From the NCBI RefSeq assembly GCF_947492815.1, contig NZ_CANLOB010000002.1, positions 310,001 through 374,000 on the forward strand: DNA of 64,000 nt. Direction: 5' to 3'. This DNA is from an uncultured Dokdonia sp. (GTDB lineage Bacteria > Bacteroidota > Bacteroidia > Flavobacteriales > Flavobacteriaceae). The number at the start of each line of letters is the position of its first letter. Position 1 is the stretch's first letter. This document shows positions 8,247 to 16,977 of this stretch, one piece after another. Position numbers and translations under genes: made by a program. Under the pieces are notes generated by a model. The model was not told the origin of the DNA and did not search any database. It was given only the letters and a program-made list of their open reading frames with translations.

Positions 8247-9515
8247 TTATAAAGATCCAGAGGCAGAAGCAAATGTCCATCCGAACACAGCTGTGTTAGC
8301 TCCTCCAGAAGTTCCAATAGTAGACCACATAGTAGCTCTTTCAGTGAAAGTAGGGTTTAAGATAATATCTGATTCACCATCTCCAGTTTTTTCATCAAAA
8401 ATTGAATTTGCAGGATCAACACCTTCGATGATCCAGTTGCTAAATAATAAAGCACCGTCTAAGAAGTTTTGAGCAACCCCATTATTATCTAATTCAACAT
8501 CTTTATCAGCTTGGAAGTTAGTCGCAAATACATTGTTAGTTGCTCCTTGAGCACCATCACGGTAATCAGCATATTCACCTCTAGAAGTATCTTGATCTCC
8601 AATTAAAGTAATTCCATCTAAAGTAAATCCTCCATTAGCTGAACCTTCAGGACCATCAATTTCTAATGCATGATCAGATACATTTCCAGCAATTACTACA
8701 GAGTTAGAAACAGTACCAGAATATGCTTGATCAATATCGATACCGTCATCTCCTTGAGCCCATACTACTAGGTTAGAAGCATTAACAGTACCTCCAAAGA
8801 ATTCAATACCATCATCAACATTAGCTACTACTTCTATGTGGTCAATAGTGGTTCCAGTACCTACACCACCTAATGTAAGTCCGTTAATTTCGTTTCCTTC
8901 TCCAATATCAGTTCCTCCGTGACGAATAGAAACATAAGTAATAGTACCAGAGTTATCAGCAGGGTCATTACCTCCATATAATCCATTAGGATCGTTTGCA
9001 GGAATTCCTTCTATTTGTTGTTCAGTAACATCACCGTCTAAAGAACAAGGCGCATTACCTAATACAATAAGACCTCCCCATAATCCACGATCATTTTCTG
9101 TAAGTGTACCTACAGTTTCTCCTGCTTGAATACCATCTGCTGTAGAAGTCATGATGATTGGTTGTGCAGCAGTACCATTAGCATTAAGAGTAGCACCTCT
9201 TGCAATGATAAGAACAGATGCATTAGCTTCTTGTCCTCCTAAGGCTTTAATGATTGTTCCAGCTTCGATAGTAAGCGTAGCGCCATTAGTTACAGTAACA
9301 CGTCCATCAAGTGTCCAAACTTGATCGGCAGTTAAAGTTCTATCTTCAGTGATTTGTCCTGATAATACAGAATTTGCTGTTGGATCTGGATCCGGAGTTG
9401 GGTCTGGATCTGGCTCTTCAGTTATAACGATTGGCGCATCATCATCATTACTACATGCCACAAATAGCGATCCCATTAATCCTATGAACAAAATGCTAAA
9501 TAATACTTTTTTCAT
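8247..9515 (-). CDS. Surface lipoprotein with predicted right-handed beta-helix
   Basis: This 422-residue lipoprotein has a lipobox ending FVAC with Cys21, followed at once by SNDDD. Acidic residues right after the cysteine match the Bacteroidota surface-export signal. A Pro/Asp linker (about 33-46) leads into a glycine- and asparagine-rich domain. Recurring motifs such as VTNGATLTIEAGTIIKA and repeated DGI/GGT turns suggest stacked parallel beta strands. No catalytic motif is obvious, so binding is more likely than catalysis. It is the first gene of a two-gene unit with the TonB receptor downstream. Function unknown; partnership with the receptor is inferred from position. Confidence 0.75.
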   Translation of the reverse strand: MKKVLFSILFIGLMGSLFVACSNDDDAPIVITEEPDPDPTPDPDPTANSVLSGQITEDRTLTADQVWTLDGRVTVTNGATLTIEAGTIIKALGGQEANASVLIIARGATLNANGTAAQPIIMTSTADGIQAGETVGTLTENDRGLWGGLIVLGNAPCSLDGDVTEQQIEGIPANDPNGLYGGNDPADNSGTITYVSIRHGGTDIGEGNEINGLTLGGVGTGTTIDHIEVVANVDDGIEFFGGTVNASNLVVWAQGDDGIDIDQAYSGTVSNSVVIAGNVSDHALEIDGPEGSANGGFTLDGITLIGDQDTSRGEYADYRDGAQGATNNVFATNFQADKDVELDNNGVAQNFLDGALLFSNWIIEGVDPANSIFDEKTGDGESDIILNPTFTERATMWSTIGTSGGANTAVFGWTFASASGSL

Positions 9516-9700
9516 TTTTTCTAAATTGTTTGTTTTTTGACTTTTAAATATTCACTGCAAATATGCTACAGCTTTTCTAGTGTTTAATTAAGTGAATGTT
9601 ATTGTTATTTTAGCAAGTTGTGATGTTTATGTAAGGTTAATGTTAACTAAAATGCGCTAATGTTTCCTCTGTGTTTCCTTCAAATTCAGATGTCTGTCAT

Positions 9701-9720
9701 TACGCTTTCACGAAAGCGTA
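9701..9720. repeat. Dispersed palindrome, one-base variant
   Basis: TACGCTTTCACGAAAGCGTA differs from the perfect 20-mer by one base at the centre. It lies in the intergenic region about 40 bases before the dGTPase start. Confidence 0.8.
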
Positions 9721-9756
9721 ACAACACGTATCTTGCAATTATTAAATAGGACTATT

Positions 9757-11088
9757 ATGATGCAATGGGAACGTCTATTATCTCTCAAAAGACAAGGGGA
9801 TACCAATAAACGATTACGAAAAGAACAAGATGAGACGAGGCTCGGATTTGAAGTAGATTATGACCGTATTATTTTTTCTTCAGCGTTTAGAAGTCTGCAA
9901 GATAAAACACAAGTCATTCCTTTGTCAAAAACAGATTTTGTACATACGCGACTCACGCATAGTTTGGAAGTAGCTGTAGTAGGAAGGTCACTGGGGAGAC
10001 AAGTAGGAAAGCAACTTTTGGAAAAGTATCCACACCTTTCTGAAGTGCACGGGTATCAGTTTAATGATTTTGGAGCCATTGTCGCAGCAGCGGCATTAGC
10101 ACATGATATTGGAAACCCACCCTTTGGGCATTCGGGAGAAAAAGCCATAGGAGATTATTTTAAAAATGGAAATGGGAAGCGTTTTGCTTCGGAGCTTACC
10201 CCTAAAGAATATCAAGATTTATGTGCTTTTGAAGGAAATGCTAACGGCTTTAAAATACTAACAGAGTCTATGCCAGGAGCAGCAGGAGGATTACGATTGT
10301 CTTATGCAACCTTGGGTGCTTTTATGAAATACCCGAAAGAGTCACTTCCAGTAAAACCCACAAAGCATATTGCTGATAAGAAGTTTGGCTTTTTTCAGAG
10401 TGAAAAACAAGCTTTTCAGGATGTCGCCGAAGAATTGGGGTTGCTTCAAACGAGAAAAGGAAAAGATATAGGATATGCACGTCACCCTTTAACCTTTTTG
10501 GTGGAAGCGGCAGATGATATTTGTTATACCATTATAGATTTTGAAGATGGGATTAATTTAGGATTAATTTCTGAGGAGTATGCATTAGAATATATGGTAA
10601 AACTAGTGCCTAACATTAATACCAAAAAGTATTATGAATTGACTACAAAAGCTGCTCGGGTAGGATATTTACGAGCCTTGGCTATAGGTACACTGATAGA
10701 TGAGGCGGTTACTATATTTATGAAAAATGAAGAGGCTATTCTAGAGGGCGCTTTCGCGAAAGCGTTATTAGATAAATCCAAATATGAAGCTCAGATAGAT
10801 GATATCTTAAAGATTAGTGTTTCAAATATCTACCAAAGCCAAGAAGTAGTTGAGAAAGAAATAGCAGGATATGAAATTCTCTCTACACTCCTTGATAAAC
10901 GTTGTAATGTGATTACGAATACACCAACACATTATGATACACTTGTATTAAAGTTATTTGAAAACTCAGATAGAGAGGAGATGTCTTTATATCAAGAATT
11001 GATGGAAGTGTGTAATTATGTGTCGGTTATGACGGATAGTAAGTCGTTGCGTATATTTCAAAAACTAAAAGGGCTTCACATACATTAA
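9757..11088 (+). CDS. dgt: Deoxyguanosinetriphosphate triphosphohydrolase (dGTPase)
   Basis: The product has about 443 residues and carries the HD-superfamily metal site: His68 in VHTRLTHSLEV and the His116-Asp117 pair in ALAHDIGNPPFGHSGE. The N-terminal block RLRKEQDETRLGFEVDYDRIIFSSAFRSLQDKTQV is typical of this family. dGTPases hydrolyse dGTP to deoxyguanosine and tripolyphosphate and so affect dNTP pools. I chose the ATG pair at 9757/9760 over an in-frame TTG at 9733 because family members begin near MxWExLLSLKR. Near residue 331 the dispersed palindrome is read in frame as AFAKA. It is transcribed alone. Confidence 0.9.
   Translation: MMQWERLLSLKRQGDTNKRLRKEQDETRLGFEVDYDRIIFSSAFRSLQDKTQVIPLSKTDFVHTRLTHSLEVAVVGRSLGRQVGKQLLEKYPHLSEVHGYQFNDFGAIVAAAALAHDIGNPPFGHSGEKAIGDYFKNGNGKRFASELTPKEYQDLCAFEGNANGFKILTESMPGAAGGLRLSYATLGAFMKYPKESLPVKPTKHIADKKFGFFQSEKQAFQDVAEELGLLQTRKGKDIGYARHPLTFLVEAADDICYTIIDFEDGINLGLISEEYALEYMVKLVPNINTKKYYELTTKAARVGYLRALAIGTLIDEAVTIFMKNEEAILEGAFAKALLDKSKYEAQIDDILKISVSNIYQSQEVVEKEIAGYEILSTLLDKRCNVITNTPTHYDTLVLKLFENSDREEMSLYQELMEVCNYVSVMTDSKSLRIFQKLKGLHIH
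10747..10766. repeat. Dispersed palindrome inside dgt
   Basis: GCGCTTTCGCGAAAGCG is read in frame as GAFAKAL within a conserved housekeeping enzyme. Sixteen of its central bases match the 20-mer. Confidence 0.85.
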
Positions 11089-11425
11089 TGCGGAGTGATG
11101 ATAGTGTACTAACACTATATTGTGATATATTTTGAATATTGTTTAAAATCGAAAGCTTTGTGTGATTTGTAATACTTTATAGTTGTTACTGATATTTTGA
11201 ACATTATTTAAAATATTAGTGATATATATAACATTTGTTGATGATAAATGTTAATTTATATATTAAAATTTCAAAATACATAAATTTGCAATACTTTTGA
11301 TTTGATCAAGATATAATGAAATTTTAACGATAAAGTAGGAATTATGTGTTATACATTGTTATATGTATAGTATTAAGATATTAAGATTCTATTACTAATT
11401 TTTATTTATCACAGAAACCAAAAAA
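11089..11425. promoter_or_regulatory. AT-rich leader of the M36 protease gene
   Basis: This 337-bp region holds no gene. It is strongly AT-rich and contains a -7-type element TAAATTTG at 11281-11288, but no TTTG at the right spacing upstream. If that element is used, the 5' leader would be about 130 bases. Confidence 0.3.
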
Positions 11426-14056
11426 ATGCTAAAACTTTACAAATTGACAGTATTTGTATGTGTGTTTGCTTTTGCATCCCTTACAAATGCCCAAGATTAC
11501 GGCACGATTATTAGAGATCACTTAGATGCTAATAAATCTACGCTAGGAATTACTGATCAAGATATCTCAGGCTTGAGAGTTAAAGATGAGATCTTCTCAC
11601 GAAAAAGTACAACAACACATGTACATGCTATTCAGACAATAAACAACATCGAAGTTTTTAATGGAGGTGTAAATGTTGCTTTTAAGGATGGTACTATTAT
11701 TCATGTGGCAAGTAGCTTAGAAAAAGATATTGCTTCTAGAGTAAATGCAGTATCTCCTGTATTGACTCCTGTGCAAGCGGCTTCAAGTGCTGCAAGCTCA
11801 TTAGGATTGGGAAGTGCTAACTTTTCTTTAAACCAAACAATATCTTCACAAGAATTTGTGCTTACACAAGGAGGTGTTTCTCTAGAAGAAGTACCTGTAA
11901 AACTTGTATATCAGGCAACAGAAGATAATGCGCTTAAATTAGCTTGGGATTTGAGTATTCATACAATAGACTCTAAACACTGGTACAGTGTGCGTGTAGA
12001 TGCTCTTAATGGAGAACTTTTAAGTCAACATGACTGGGTGGTTAGCTGTACATTTGAAAATCATAGTCATGAAGCAATTGCATCTGCAAACGAAGATGCT
12101 GCTGGTTTTTCAATGGAGCAAAATATTACTGTAGCAAACGAGCTTTTAGCTGGAGAGCAATATAATGTATATGCAATGCCTGTAGAGAGCCCTAACCATG
12201 GAGGTCGTTCTATTGTTACTGAACCACAAGATTTAGTAGCTTCTCCTTTTGGATGGCATGATACAAATGGTGCTGAAGGTGCTGAATTTACAATTACAAG
12301 AGGAAATAACGTTTGGGCTCAAGAAGATGCAAACGGAAATAATGGAGTAGGTGATGCCCCTGATGGAGGTGCTGAATTAATATTTGACTTCCCATTAGAC
12401 GAAAGTCAAGATGCTGCTACATTTACAGAAGCGGCAACTGTAAACCTTTTCTATTGGAATAACATCATGCATGATGTTTTCTATCAGTATGGTTTTGATG
12501 AAGAAAGCGGAAACTTCCAAGAAAATAACTATGGAAATGGAGGTACTGGGAGTGATTTTGTATTTGCAGATGCTCAAGACGGTAGTGGTGTAAACAACGC
12601 AACGTTTGGAACGCCACCAGATGGACAAAACCCAGGAATGACTATGTTCTTATGGAATACAGGAGGAACTCCTAATGTAAATATTCCTTCAGGAGATGTT
12701 GCAGGAGATTATCCTATTACTTCAAGTACATTTAGTGATGCTTGGCCTATTGAAGGAATTACAGGGGATTTAGTATTGGCAATGGATGATGACGCTTCAG
12801 ATAGTGATGATCCTTTAGATATTTGTGATGCATTAACCAATCCTGGTGATATGGATGGTAAAATAGCAGTTGTGCGTAGAGGTAGTTGTAACTTTACTTT
12901 AAAAGTAGAAACTGTTCAGGCAGAAGGAGCGATTGCAGTTATTATTGTAAACAATGTAGCTGATGCTCCTATTAACCTAGGAGGCGATAGTGCTATTGCT
13001 ACAATTCCAGCAGGAATGGTAACACAAGCGGTAGGAGAAGATATCATTGCAGCATTACAAAATGGAGATGCTATCAATGATGTCGTTATTACTGGAGCTA
13101 GACGTATCGATGGAGATTTAGATAACTTAATCATTGGTCATGAGTACGGTCACGGTATTTCTAACCGTTTAACAGGAGGTCGTTTTAACTCTGGATGTTT
13201 ATCTAATGCAGAGCAAATGGGAGAAGGATGGTCTGATTATGTTGGATTAATGCTTACTATGACTGCAGATGATACTGCAGAAGAAGGAAGAGGTATTGGA
13301 ACCTACGCGATTAATCAGCCTATTACAGGTTTAGGAATACGTCCTGCTAGATACAGTGTTGATTTTTCTGTAAATGCATTAACCTATGATGATGTAAATA
13401 ATCCAAATATATCTCAACCACACGGTATTGGTACAGTATGGGCAACAATGTTATGGGATATGACATGGGCGTTTATTGATGAGTATGGTTTTGATGATGA
13501 TTTTTATAATGGAACTGGAGGAAATAATATCGCAATGCAATTAGTGATAGATGGTTTAAAATTACAGCCATGTAGTCCTGGTTTTATAGATGGTAGAGAT
13601 GCTATTATTGCTGCTGTAGCTATTAATGATCTTATTCCAGAGGGTCAGAAGGATTTTGCTAGATGTACAATTTGGAATGTATTCGCTACTCGTGGATTAG
13701 GATTTAGTGCAGAACAAGGAAGTTCTAATAATAGATTTGATCAAGTAGAGGCATTTGACCTTCCTGAAGATGTTCTTGAAGATTGTTCTTCACTTAGTGT
13801 AGATGAGAATTCGTTAGATTCTGTATTTAGTGTATTCCCGAATCCTTCAAACGGAGAGATTACAGTAAGTATTGCTGGTGCATTTGGAGATGGACAAATA
13901 CGTATCTACGACATCAACGGTAGAGAAGTGTATAACAAGCCTGCAACTCTTGAAGGTAATGTATCTGTAAATGCAGCTGGATTATCTAGAGGAGTATATA
14001 TTATGAATATTACTGGAGATAGTAATAGTTATACTACTAAGCTTATCATTGAGTAA
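11426..14056 (+). CDS. Secreted M36 (fungalysin-type) metalloprotease with PA insert and T9SS sorting domain
   Basis: This 876-residue protein has a signal peptide (about 1-22), an FTP-like propeptide (about 30-200), a catalytic M36 domain with the zinc motif HEYGHG near residue 572, and a protease-associated domain inserted before it (about 440-560, with MDGKIAVVRRGSCNFTLKVE). The downstream glutamate ligand is probably in NAEQMGEGWSDY. The C-terminal 75 residues (VFPNPSNGEITV... to ITGDSNSYTTKLIIE) are a type A T9SS sorting domain, so the enzyme is exported and likely attached to the cell surface or released. The role would be extracellular protein degradation. It is transcribed alone and ends at a shared terminator. 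Confidence 0.93.
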   Translation: MLKLYKLTVFVCVFAFASLTNAQDYGTIIRDHLDANKSTLGITDQDISGLRVKDEIFSRKSTTTHVHAIQTINNIEVFNGGVNVAFKDGTIIHVASSLEKDIASRVNAVSPVLTPVQAASSAASSLGLGSANFSLNQTISSQEFVLTQGGVSLEEVPVKLVYQATEDNALKLAWDLSIHTIDSKHWYSVRVDALNGELLSQHDWVVSCTFENHSHEAIASANEDAAGFSMEQNITVANELLAGEQYNVYAMPVESPNHGGRSIVTEPQDLVASPFGWHDTNGAEGAEFTITRGNNVWAQEDANGNNGVGDAPDGGAELIFDFPLDESQDAATFTEAATVNLFYWNNIMHDVFYQYGFDEESGNFQENNYGNGGTGSDFVFADAQDGSGVNNATFGTPPDGQNPGMTMFLWNTGGTPNVNIPSGDVAGDYPITSSTFSDAWPIEGITGDLVLAMDDDASDSDDPLDICDALTNPGDMDGKIAVVRRGSCNFTLKVETVQAEGAIAVIIVNNVADAPINLGGDSAIATIPAGMVTQAVGEDIIAALQNGDAINDVVITGARRIDGDLDNLIIGHEYGHGISNRLTGGRFNSGCLSNAEQMGEGWSDYVGLMLTMTADDTAEEGRGIGTYAINQPITGLGIRPARYSVDFSVNALTYDDVNNPNISQPHGIGTVWATMLWDMTWAFIDEYGFDDDFYNGTGGNNIAMQLVIDGLKLQPCSPGFIDGRDAIIAAVAINDLIPEGQKDFARCTIWNVFATRGLGFSAEQGSSNNRFDQVEAFDLPEDVLEDCSSLSVDENSLDSVFSVFPNPSNGEITVSIAGAFGDGQIRIYDINGREVYNKPATLEGNVSVNAAGLSRGVYIMNITGDSNSYTTKLIIE

Positions 14057-14078
14057 GTAAAGTAGATCAACATATATG

Positions 14079-14110
14079 AAAAAGGCTGGTTTTTAAACCA
14101 GCCTTTTTTT
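14079..14110. terminator. Bidirectional terminator between M36 protease and dxs
   Basis: The 12-bp stem AAAGGCTGGTTT / AAACCAGCCTTT (14081-14092, 14095-14106) has A and T runs on either side. The T run merges with the dxs stop codon at 14109-14111. Confidence 0.9.
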
Positions 14111-15863
14111 ATGCGATATATTTCTCAATTTCGGTAGTGATTCCTTTGGGTGAGATGCCAATCTCTTCTTGAAGTTCTTCTGTAGTACCATGCGTTATAA
14201 ATTTGTCTGGTACTCCAAGTGATTTGATGGTGCCTTTATACGCTTTCGCGAAAGCGTAATCAGTAACACTACTTCCTAAACCGCCTTTAATGGTTCCATC
14301 TTCTAGTGTGATGATAATTTCATATGTTTTAAAAATTCTATCAAGAAGCATTGTGTCAAGGGGTTTTAAGAATCCCATATCGTAGATACTAACAGTGTAT
14401 GGCTTATTCTGAGTGGCTTCTATGGCATTGTGTATTGTAGTTCCTATACAGAGGATGGCAATACGTTCTCCTTGTTGAATGTGCTGTCCTTTGCCGATAG
14501 CAATCTTTTGGAATGGTTGTTTCCAGTTGATGGTAACACCCCTGCCTCTAGGATATCGTATGGCAATAGGATGTGGTAGCCCTAATTGGGCAGTGTACAT
14601 AATATTACGAAGTGTTATCTCGTCTTTTGGGGCGTAGATGATCATGTTTGGCACACAATTGAGGTATGCTAGATCAAAAGCACCGTGATGTGTGGGGCCA
14701 TCTTGACCTACAAGCCCTGCTCTGTCTAGACAAAATATAACAGGTAAGTTTTGTAGTGCTACATCATGTATAATTTGATCATATGCGCGTTGTAAAAAGG
14801 TAGAGTAGATATTGCAAAACACTATCATCCCTTGCGTCGCCATTCCAGCAGACAGTGTTACGGCATGTTGCTCAGCAATTCCTACGTCAAATGCGCGGTC
14901 TGGGAATGTCTTTATCATATATTTAAGAGAGCTGCCGGTGGGCATTGCAGGTGTGATTCCAATAATTTTTTTATTGGTTGTTGCGAGCTCTACGATCGTA
15001 TGTCCAAAAACATCTTGGTATTTAGGGGGTAGTTTGGTGGTGTCTTTTGGGTGACGTTCTCCAGTAATAGCGTCAAACTTTCCTGGTGCGTGATAGGTTA
15101 CTTGGTGTTTTTCGGCTAGTGCTAGTCCTTTTCCCTTTGTAGTGATTACATGAAGAAATTTTGGGCCTTTGGTTTTTTGAAGTTTTTTTAATGTCTTTAT
15201 AAGTGTAGGAAGGTCATGGCCATCTACAGGACCGTGATAATCAAAATTAAGTGCTTCAAAAATATTTTCTTCTCTAGCAGTTCCCTTTTTGACATTTGTA
15301 AGATATTTTTTTAAAGCACCTACACTGGGGTCAATGCCAATGGCGTTGTCATTTAAGATTACAAGCAAATTCGCATCTGTTACACCGGCGTGATTTAAGC
15401 CTTCAAATGCCATGCCGCTGGCAATAGAAGCATCTCCTATTACGGCAATGTGTTGTTGTTCTTTTTTGCCTTGTAAATTGGCGGCAATAGCCATGCCTAA
15501 TGCTGCAGAAATCGAAGTGCTGCTATGTCCTACGCCAAAAGTGTCATATTCATTTTCAGAAATTTTAGGAAACCCACTAATACCTCCTTTTTGTCTATTG
15601 GTATGAAAAACAGCTTTTCTTTCTGTTAGGATTTTATGCCCATATGCTTGATGCCCTACATCCCAAATAAGTTTGTCTTCTGGAGTGTTGAATACATAAT
15701 GTAATGCTATGGTAAGCTCTACGACGCCTAAACTAGCACCTAGATGTCCTTCTTTTGTAGAGAGGATGGTGATGATAAATTGACGTAATTCCTTACTTAA
15801 TTTAGGTAATTGGTCAATAGTGAGTTGTCGTAATGCGTGTGGACTATCAATATGATCTAGCAT
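14109..15863 (-). CDS. dxs: 1-deoxy-D-xylulose-5-phosphate synthase
   Basis: This 584-residue thiamine-diphosphate enzyme makes 1-deoxyxylulose 5-phosphate from pyruvate and glyceraldehyde 3-phosphate, the first step of the MEP isoprenoid pathway. It shows GHLGASLGVVELTIALHY near the N-terminus, the ThDP motif GDASIASGMAFEGLNHAG...LNDN, and the transketolase central block DRAGLVGQDGPTHHGAFDLAYL. A C-terminal transketolase domain follows. Length is normal for Bacteroidota. A -7-like element (TACCTTTG on the minus strand, 15868-15875) lies only 4 bases before the ATG, so a very short or absent leader is possible. Near the C-terminus the dispersed palindrome is read as AFAKA. Confidence 0.95.
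   Translation of the reverse strand: MLDHIDSPHALRQLTIDQLPKLSKELRQFIITILSTKEGHLGASLGVVELTIALHYVFNTPEDKLIWDVGHQAYGHKILTERKAVFHTNRQKGGISGFPKISENEYDTFGVGHSSTSISAALGMAIAANLQGKKEQQHIAVIGDASIASGMAFEGLNHAGVTDANLLVILNDNAIGIDPSVGALKKYLTNVKKGTAREENIFEALNFDYHGPVDGHDLPTLIKTLKKLQKTKGPKFLHVITTKGKGLALAEKHQVTYHAPGKFDAITGERHPKDTTKLPPKYQDVFGHTIVELATTNKKIIGITPAMPTGSSLKYMIKTFPDRAFDVGIAEQHAVTLSAGMATQGMIVFCNIYSTFLQRAYDQIIHDVALQNLPVIFCLDRAGLVGQDGPTHHGAFDLAYLNCVPNMIIYAPKDEITLRNIMYTAQLGLPHPIAIRYPRGRGVTINWKQPFQKIAIGKGQHIQQGERIAILCIGTTIHNAIEATQNKPYTVSIYDMGFLKPLDTMLLDRIFKTYEIIITLEDGTIKGGLGSSVTDYAFAKAYKGTIKSLGVPDKFITHGTTEELQEEIGISPKGITTEIEKYIA
14239..14258. repeat. Dispersed palindrome, perfect 20-mer, inside dxs
   Basis: TACGCTTTCGCGAAAGCGTA is read on the minus strand as YAFAKAY within the C-terminal domain of Dxs. 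Confidence 0.9.
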
Positions 15864-15867
15864 ATGA

Positions 15868-15896
15868 CAAAGGTACGTCTTGATATTGTATTTTTG
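15868..15896. promoter_or_regulatory. Back-to-back -7 promoter elements for dxs and tadA
   Basis: Two TAnnTTTG elements of the Bacteroidota promoter type face away from each other in the 53-bp gap. TACCTTTG on the minus strand (15875-15868) serves dxs, and TATTTTTG on the plus strand (15889-15896) lies 20 bases before the tadA start. I do not see convincing TTTG -33 boxes for either. Confidence 0.45.
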
Positions 15897-15916
15897 AATA
15901 TTGAAATTCCATTCCT

Positions 15917-16366
15917 ATGATAGAACCTTTTGATGATGCTTATTTTATGAAGCGAGCGCTCATGGAAGCTGAAACAGCTTATGAGCTTGGGGAAATTCCT
16001 GTAGGCGCTGTTGTGGTAGCAAATAATACTATCATAGCAAGAGCGCATAATCTTACAGAGCGTCTTACAGATGTTACTGCTCATGCAGAAATGCAGGCTA
16101 TTACTGCTGCTGCAAATTATCTTGGGGGAAAATACCTCCATAAGTGTACGTTGTATGTGACATTAGAGCCTTGCCAAATGTGTGCAGGAGCTTTGTATTG
16201 GAGTCAGATAGATAGAGTGGTTTATGGTGCTGCAGATGCGCAACGCGGATGTATGGCTATGGGAACCAAGTTGCATCCTAAAACAAAAATAGAAGGTGGC
16301 GTACTTGCTGAGCAAGGAGAACGTCTTTTAAAACGCTTTTTTGTAGAGAAACGTAATTTAAATTAA
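15917..16366 (+). CDS. tadA: tRNA-specific adenosine deaminase
   Basis: This 149-residue protein of the cytidine-deaminase superfamily has the zinc site His56-Ala-Glu58 (HAEMQAI) and PCQMC with Cys86 and Cys89. TadA converts adenosine 34 in the anticodon of tRNA-Arg(ACG) to inosine. Length and motif spacing are those of the family. It is divergent from dxs, with overlapping promoter regions. The ATG at 15917 gives the usual short helix before RALMEAE; the internal ATG at Met11 would cut into it. Confidence 0.92.
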   Translation: MIEPFDDAYFMKRALMEAETAYELGEIPVGAVVVANNTIIARAHNLTERLTDVTAHAEMQAITAAANYLGGKYLHKCTLYVTLEPCQMCAGALYWSQIDRVVYGAADAQRGCMAMGTKLHPKTKIEGGVLAEQGERLLKRFFVEKRNLN

Positions 16367-16373
16367 AGGTATA

Positions 16374-16398
16374 AAAAAGCCTGCAATTGCAGGCTTTC
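16374..16398 (-). terminator. Terminator downstream of the cold-shock gene
   Basis: The perfect inverted repeat AAAGCCTGCAA/TTGCAGGCTTT (16376-16397) is followed on the minus strand by six T. On the plus strand the T run is weak, so it mainly serves the cold-shock gene, though it also lies just past tadA. Confidence 0.75.
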
Positions 16399-16427
16399 AT
16401 AATCGTAAAAAGATATTATCTATATCA

Positions 16428-16619
16428 TTACAGTACACGTACTTGTGCAGCTGTCATTCCTTTTCTTCCTTCTTCTTCTACGTACTCAACTTTATCACCT
16501 TCAGAGATAGTCTCTCCGTTAAGACCTGTAACGTGTACAAAGATATCTTTACCGGTGTCGTCATTAGTTATAAAACCATAACCTTTTGACTCATTGAAAA
16601 ATTTAACTGTTCCTTCCAT
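16428..16619 (-). CDS. Cold-shock domain protein (CspA family)
   Basis: This 63-residue single-domain nucleic-acid-binding protein carries both RNA-binding motifs, KGYGFI at 12-17 (RNP1) and DIFVH at 25-29 (RNP2), and starts with the usual MEGTVKFFN. Cold-shock proteins bind single-stranded RNA and DNA and melt mRNA structure. A -7-like element TAAGTTTG lies on the minus strand at 16655-16648, which predicts a leader of about 25 bases. It is monocistronic, with its own terminator. Confidence 0.93.
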   Translation of the reverse strand: MEGTVKFFNESKGYGFITNDDTGKDIFVHVTGLNGETISEGDKVEYVEEEGRKGMTAAQVRVL

Positions 16620-16713
16620 TATAAAAAATAAAAATATTAATAAAGTACAAACTTACGCTTTAATTTTTAACATATTGTTTTCAAACCGTTTTATTTTTGT
16701 AAACTAATGGGAT

Positions 16714-16977
16714 TCAGCGCTCTTTTGAGTCATTAAATTCCTTCATTTTAAGAATATTCTCCTTGGTAAGCATGTAATCGTGTATATTTTTGTCTTTCCA
16801 TCGATGGTAGATAAACAGGGGCATGAGTACGAAAAAACCACCTGCAAGCGCAAAACCTATTAATTTATTACCCAGAATTTCTTGGCCTTCTTGAGATGTG
16901 TAGTAATATCCAAAGGCAAACAGCCCTATTAGAGCAAAAAATAAGATAATAATAAAGATTCGCCTTGTTTTATGCAT
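16714..16977 (-). CDS. Small two-helix membrane protein, translationally coupled to aspS
   Basis: This 87-residue protein has two hydrophobic segments (about residues 7-27 and 37-57) and a charged C-terminal tail ([27 protein letters not shown]). Its ATG overlaps the last eight bases of aspS (ATGCATAA), so translation is probably coupled to aspS. I do not recognise a named family; a structural or quality-control role in the inner membrane is possible but unsupported. Confidence 0.7.
   Translation of the reverse strand: MHKTRRIFIIILFFALIGLFAFGYYYTSQEGQEILGNKLIGFALAGGFFVLMPLFIYHRWKDKNIHDYMLTKENILKMKEFNDSKER

Noticed and set aside
14812..15606. Plus-strand frames inside dxs
   Set aside because: They are antisense to a highly conserved gene and show no protein-like pattern of their own.
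15857..16141. 94-codon minus-strand frame across the dxs-tadA gap
   Set aside because: It is antisense to tadA, whose zinc motifs are intact. The frame is Cys/Ser-rich without a family pattern.
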